From contig CP124680.1 in assembly GCA_029961745.1 (NCBI GenBank), positions 3,906,001 to 3,970,000 of the forward strand: a stretch of 64,000 nucleotides of DNA, in the 5' to 3' direction. The position numbers and the translations under genes are program-made. Origin of the DNA: Nocardioides sp. L-11A (GTDB lineage Bacteria > Actinomycetota > Actinomycetes > Propionibacteriales > Nocardioidaceae). The notes beneath the pieces were generated by a model. It saw nothing but the letters and a program-made list of their open reading frames with translations, was not told the origin of the DNA and searched no databases. Within the stretch, counting starts at the first letter, position 1. The number at the start of each line of letters is the position of its first letter. Shown in pieces: positions 62,631 to 64,000 of the stretch.

Positions 62631-63823
62631 TTGAGCTTGTAGTCCTTCAGGAGGGACCGGCCGATGATCATCTTCTGGATGTCGGAGGTGCCCTCGCCGA
62701 TGAGCATGAACTTGACCTCGCGCATCAGCCGCTCGATCTCGTACTCCTTGGAGTAGCCGTAGCCGCCATGGATCCGGAAGGAGTCCTCGACGACCTCGTT
62801 GGCGTACTCCGAGGCGACCATCTTGGCCATGCCGGCCTCGACGTCCATCCGCCGGCCGGTGTCCTTGAGACGCGCGGCGCGGACCATCATGTTGTGGGCG
62901 GTCTCGACCTTGGTCGCCATCTCCGCGATCCGGAAGAGCACCGCCTGGTGCTCGGCGATGACCTTGCCGAAGGTCTTGCGCTGCTGGGCGTAGGCGACCC
63001 CGAGCTCGAAGCCGCGCCAGGCCAGGCCGCAGGCGCGGGCGGCGACGTTGACCCGGCCGACCTCGACACCGTCCATCATCTGGAAGAAGCCCTTGCCCGG
63101 CTCGCCGCCGAGGATCGCCTCGGCGCCGATCCGGTGGCCCTCGAGGATGAGCTCGGTCGTCTCGACGCCCTTGTAGCCCATCTTGTCGATCTTGCCGGGG
63201 ACGGTGACGCCCTGGGCGGTCTCGCCGAACCCGGCCTCCTTCTCGACGAGGAAGGTCGTCATGTTCTTGTAGACCGACTCAGCACCCTCATCGGTCTTGA
63301 CGAGCAGCGCGACCAGCGTGGAGGACGCACCGTTGGTCAGCCACATCTTCTGGCCGGTGATGGAGTACGACCCGTCGTCCTGCTTCGTGGCCTTCGTCGA
63401 GACGGCCGACACGTCCGAGCCCAGTCCCGGTTCGGACATCGAGAACGCGCCGCGGACCTCGCCGGTCGCCATCCGCGGCAGGTACTTCTGCTTCTGCTCC
63501 TCGGTGCCGTGCTGCATGAGCAGGTAGGCCACGATGAAGTGGGTGTTGATGACACCCGACACGCTCATCCAGCCGCGGGCGATCTCCTCGACCACGAGCG
63601 CGTAGGTCAGCAGCGACTCGCCCAGGCCGCCGAACTCCTCGGGGATGGTCAGGCCGAAGACGCCGAGCTCCTTGAGGCCGTCGACGATCTCCTGCGGGTA
63701 GGTGTCGGAGTGCTCGAGCTCCTGGGCCACCGGGATGATCTGCTCGTCCACGAAGACGCGCACGGCCTTCAGGATCTCGGACTGGTCCTCGGAGAGGCCT
63801 TCGGTCTGACAAAGCCGGGTCAT
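62627..63823 (-). CDS. Acyl-CoA dehydrogenase, possible methylsuccinyl-CoA dehydrogenase
   Basis: The 398-residue FAD enzyme has the family motifs AFSMSEPGLGSDVSAV, KMWLTNGASST, QQRKTFGKVIAEHQAV and the C-terminal YGYSKEYEIERLMREVKFMLIGEGTSDIQ (here quoted in parts). The catalytic Glu would lie in this last region. Adjacent mesaconyl-CoA hydratase-like gene (GTGA overlap) suggests oxidation of methylsuccinyl-CoA, the step before hydration. A GGGAGC ribosome site precedes the ATG. Other substrates are possible. Confidence 0.72.
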   Translation of the reverse strand: MTRLCQTEGLSEDQSEILKAVRVFVDEQIIPVAQELEHSDTYPQEIVDGLKELGVFGLTIPEEFGGLGESLLTYALVVEEIARGWMSVSGVINTHFIVAYLLMQHGTEEQKQKYLPRMATGEVRGAFSMSEPGLGSDVSAVSTKATKQDDGSYSITGQKMWLTNGASSTLVALLVKTDEGAESVYKNMTTFLVEKEAGFGETAQGVTVPGKIDKMGYKGVETTELILEGHRIGAEAILGGEPGKGFFQMMDGVEVGRVNVAARACGLAWRGFELGVAYAQQRKTFGKVIAEHQAVLFRIAEMATKVETAHNMMVRAARLKDTGRRMDVEAGMAKMVASEYANEVVEDSFRIHGGYGYSKEYEIERLMREVKFMLIGEGTSDIQKMIIGRSLLKDYKLK

Positions 63824-63900
63824 TCAGCTCCCTTTCGCTGGTCGTGCCGGAGCGCACTGTACCCGCGAACCGACCGCCCAGGGCCCCCCGAACGGCGCCC

Positions 63901-63933
63901 GAGACCGGTGACGTGAGACATGTCACCGGTCTC
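63901..63933. terminator. Perfect 12-bp hairpin between two genes
   Basis: GAGACCGGTGAC, 9 nt, GTCACCGGTCTC. It lies 10 nt downstream of the stop of the partial gene at the window end and 78 nt upstream of the dehydrogenase start. No T-run is present. It may end the upstream transcript or be an operator. Confidence 0.5.
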
Positions 63934-63942
63934 GGGACCCGC

Positions 63943-64000
63943 TCAGATGGTGCGTCCCACCGCCGCGAAGAAGCGGATGAACATCTCGTCGTACCCGAGC
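63943..64000 (-). CDS. C-terminal end of an unidentified protein
   Basis: The last 18 residues (ending DEMFIRFFAAVGRTI) and a TGA at 63943-63945 are visible, in a frame that stays open to the window edge. The gene lies upstream of the acyl-CoA dehydrogenase and is read in the same direction. I do not recognise the family from so few residues. Confidence 0.5.
   Translation of the reverse strand, partial: LGYDEMFIRFFAAVGRTI

Overview
The window reads as one chromosomal segment of a high-G+C actinobacterium, most likely a Nocardioides-type organism. The base composition is above 70 % G+C, GTG starts are frequent, and the eno - ftsB - DUF501 - ppx order is the usual actinobacterial one. Most genes are packed with 4-nt ATGA or GTGA start/stop overlaps. 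No prophage, insertion sequence, rRNA or CRISPR array was seen. Genus-level placement is an inference.

Region by region. (1) 1-5 kb: the start of a secreted protein, a methyltransferase, an accessory ClpP pair whose second subunit has lost its serine, a PopR/ClgR-like regulator ending in LAA, a CGNR regulator divergent from an MFS exporter, and an odd tRNA with a UAA anticodon but a short variable loop. (2) 5-24.5 kb, all minus strand: an exopolysaccharide locus of about 19 kb. It starts with an undecaprenyl-phosphate sugar transferase and continues with glycosyltransferases, two chain-length-type proteins, two O-antigen-ligase-like domains, two flippase domains, a deacetylase, a glycosidase and GalE. 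It runs by overlapping start/stop codons into an ACT protein and peptide deformylase. (3) 24.6-29 kb: two coiled-coil proteins and two dynamin-like membrane GTPases. (4) 29-35 kb: a TPR-CHAT putative protease, a small protein resembling an anti-sigma domain and an ECF sigma factor, next to a 42-residue secreted-peptide gene facing an XRE-TPR regulator. (5) 35-51 kb: mainly housekeeping genes (Ppx, DUF501, FtsB-like, enolase, DEAD-box helicase, L,D-transpeptidase, ParA, SDR, MarC, PHP) and a rhomboid-like/lysyltransferase-like membrane protein. (6) 51-58.7 kb: a branched-chain amino-acid type ABC importer with a fused LivH-LivM permease, beside two envelope proteins. (7) 58.9-64 kb: a DUF6174 lipoprotein, a second rhomboid-like/lysyltransferase-like protein, and a MaoC hydratase plus acyl-CoA dehydrogenase that look like mesaconyl-CoA hydratase and methylsuccinyl-CoA dehydrogenase of the ethylmalonyl-CoA pathway.

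The strongest candidates for undescribed biology lie between 24 and 35 kb. The order sigma factor - small protein - TPR-CHAT protease parallels the Csx30/RpoE/TPR-CHAT arrangement of type III-E CRISPR loci, but no cas genes are present. Beside it, an XRE-TPR regulator and a secreted peptide look like a receptor/pheromone pair of the RRNPP kind. A two-part promoter-like motif (GGATCAA, 14 nt, GCACYAGTG) lies before the exopolysaccharide operon, inside it, and before both coiled-coil genes. A near copy lies between the sigma and peptide genes. Together these suggest one regulon linking signalling, surface polysaccharide and membrane remodelling. That link is a hypothesis from sequence only.
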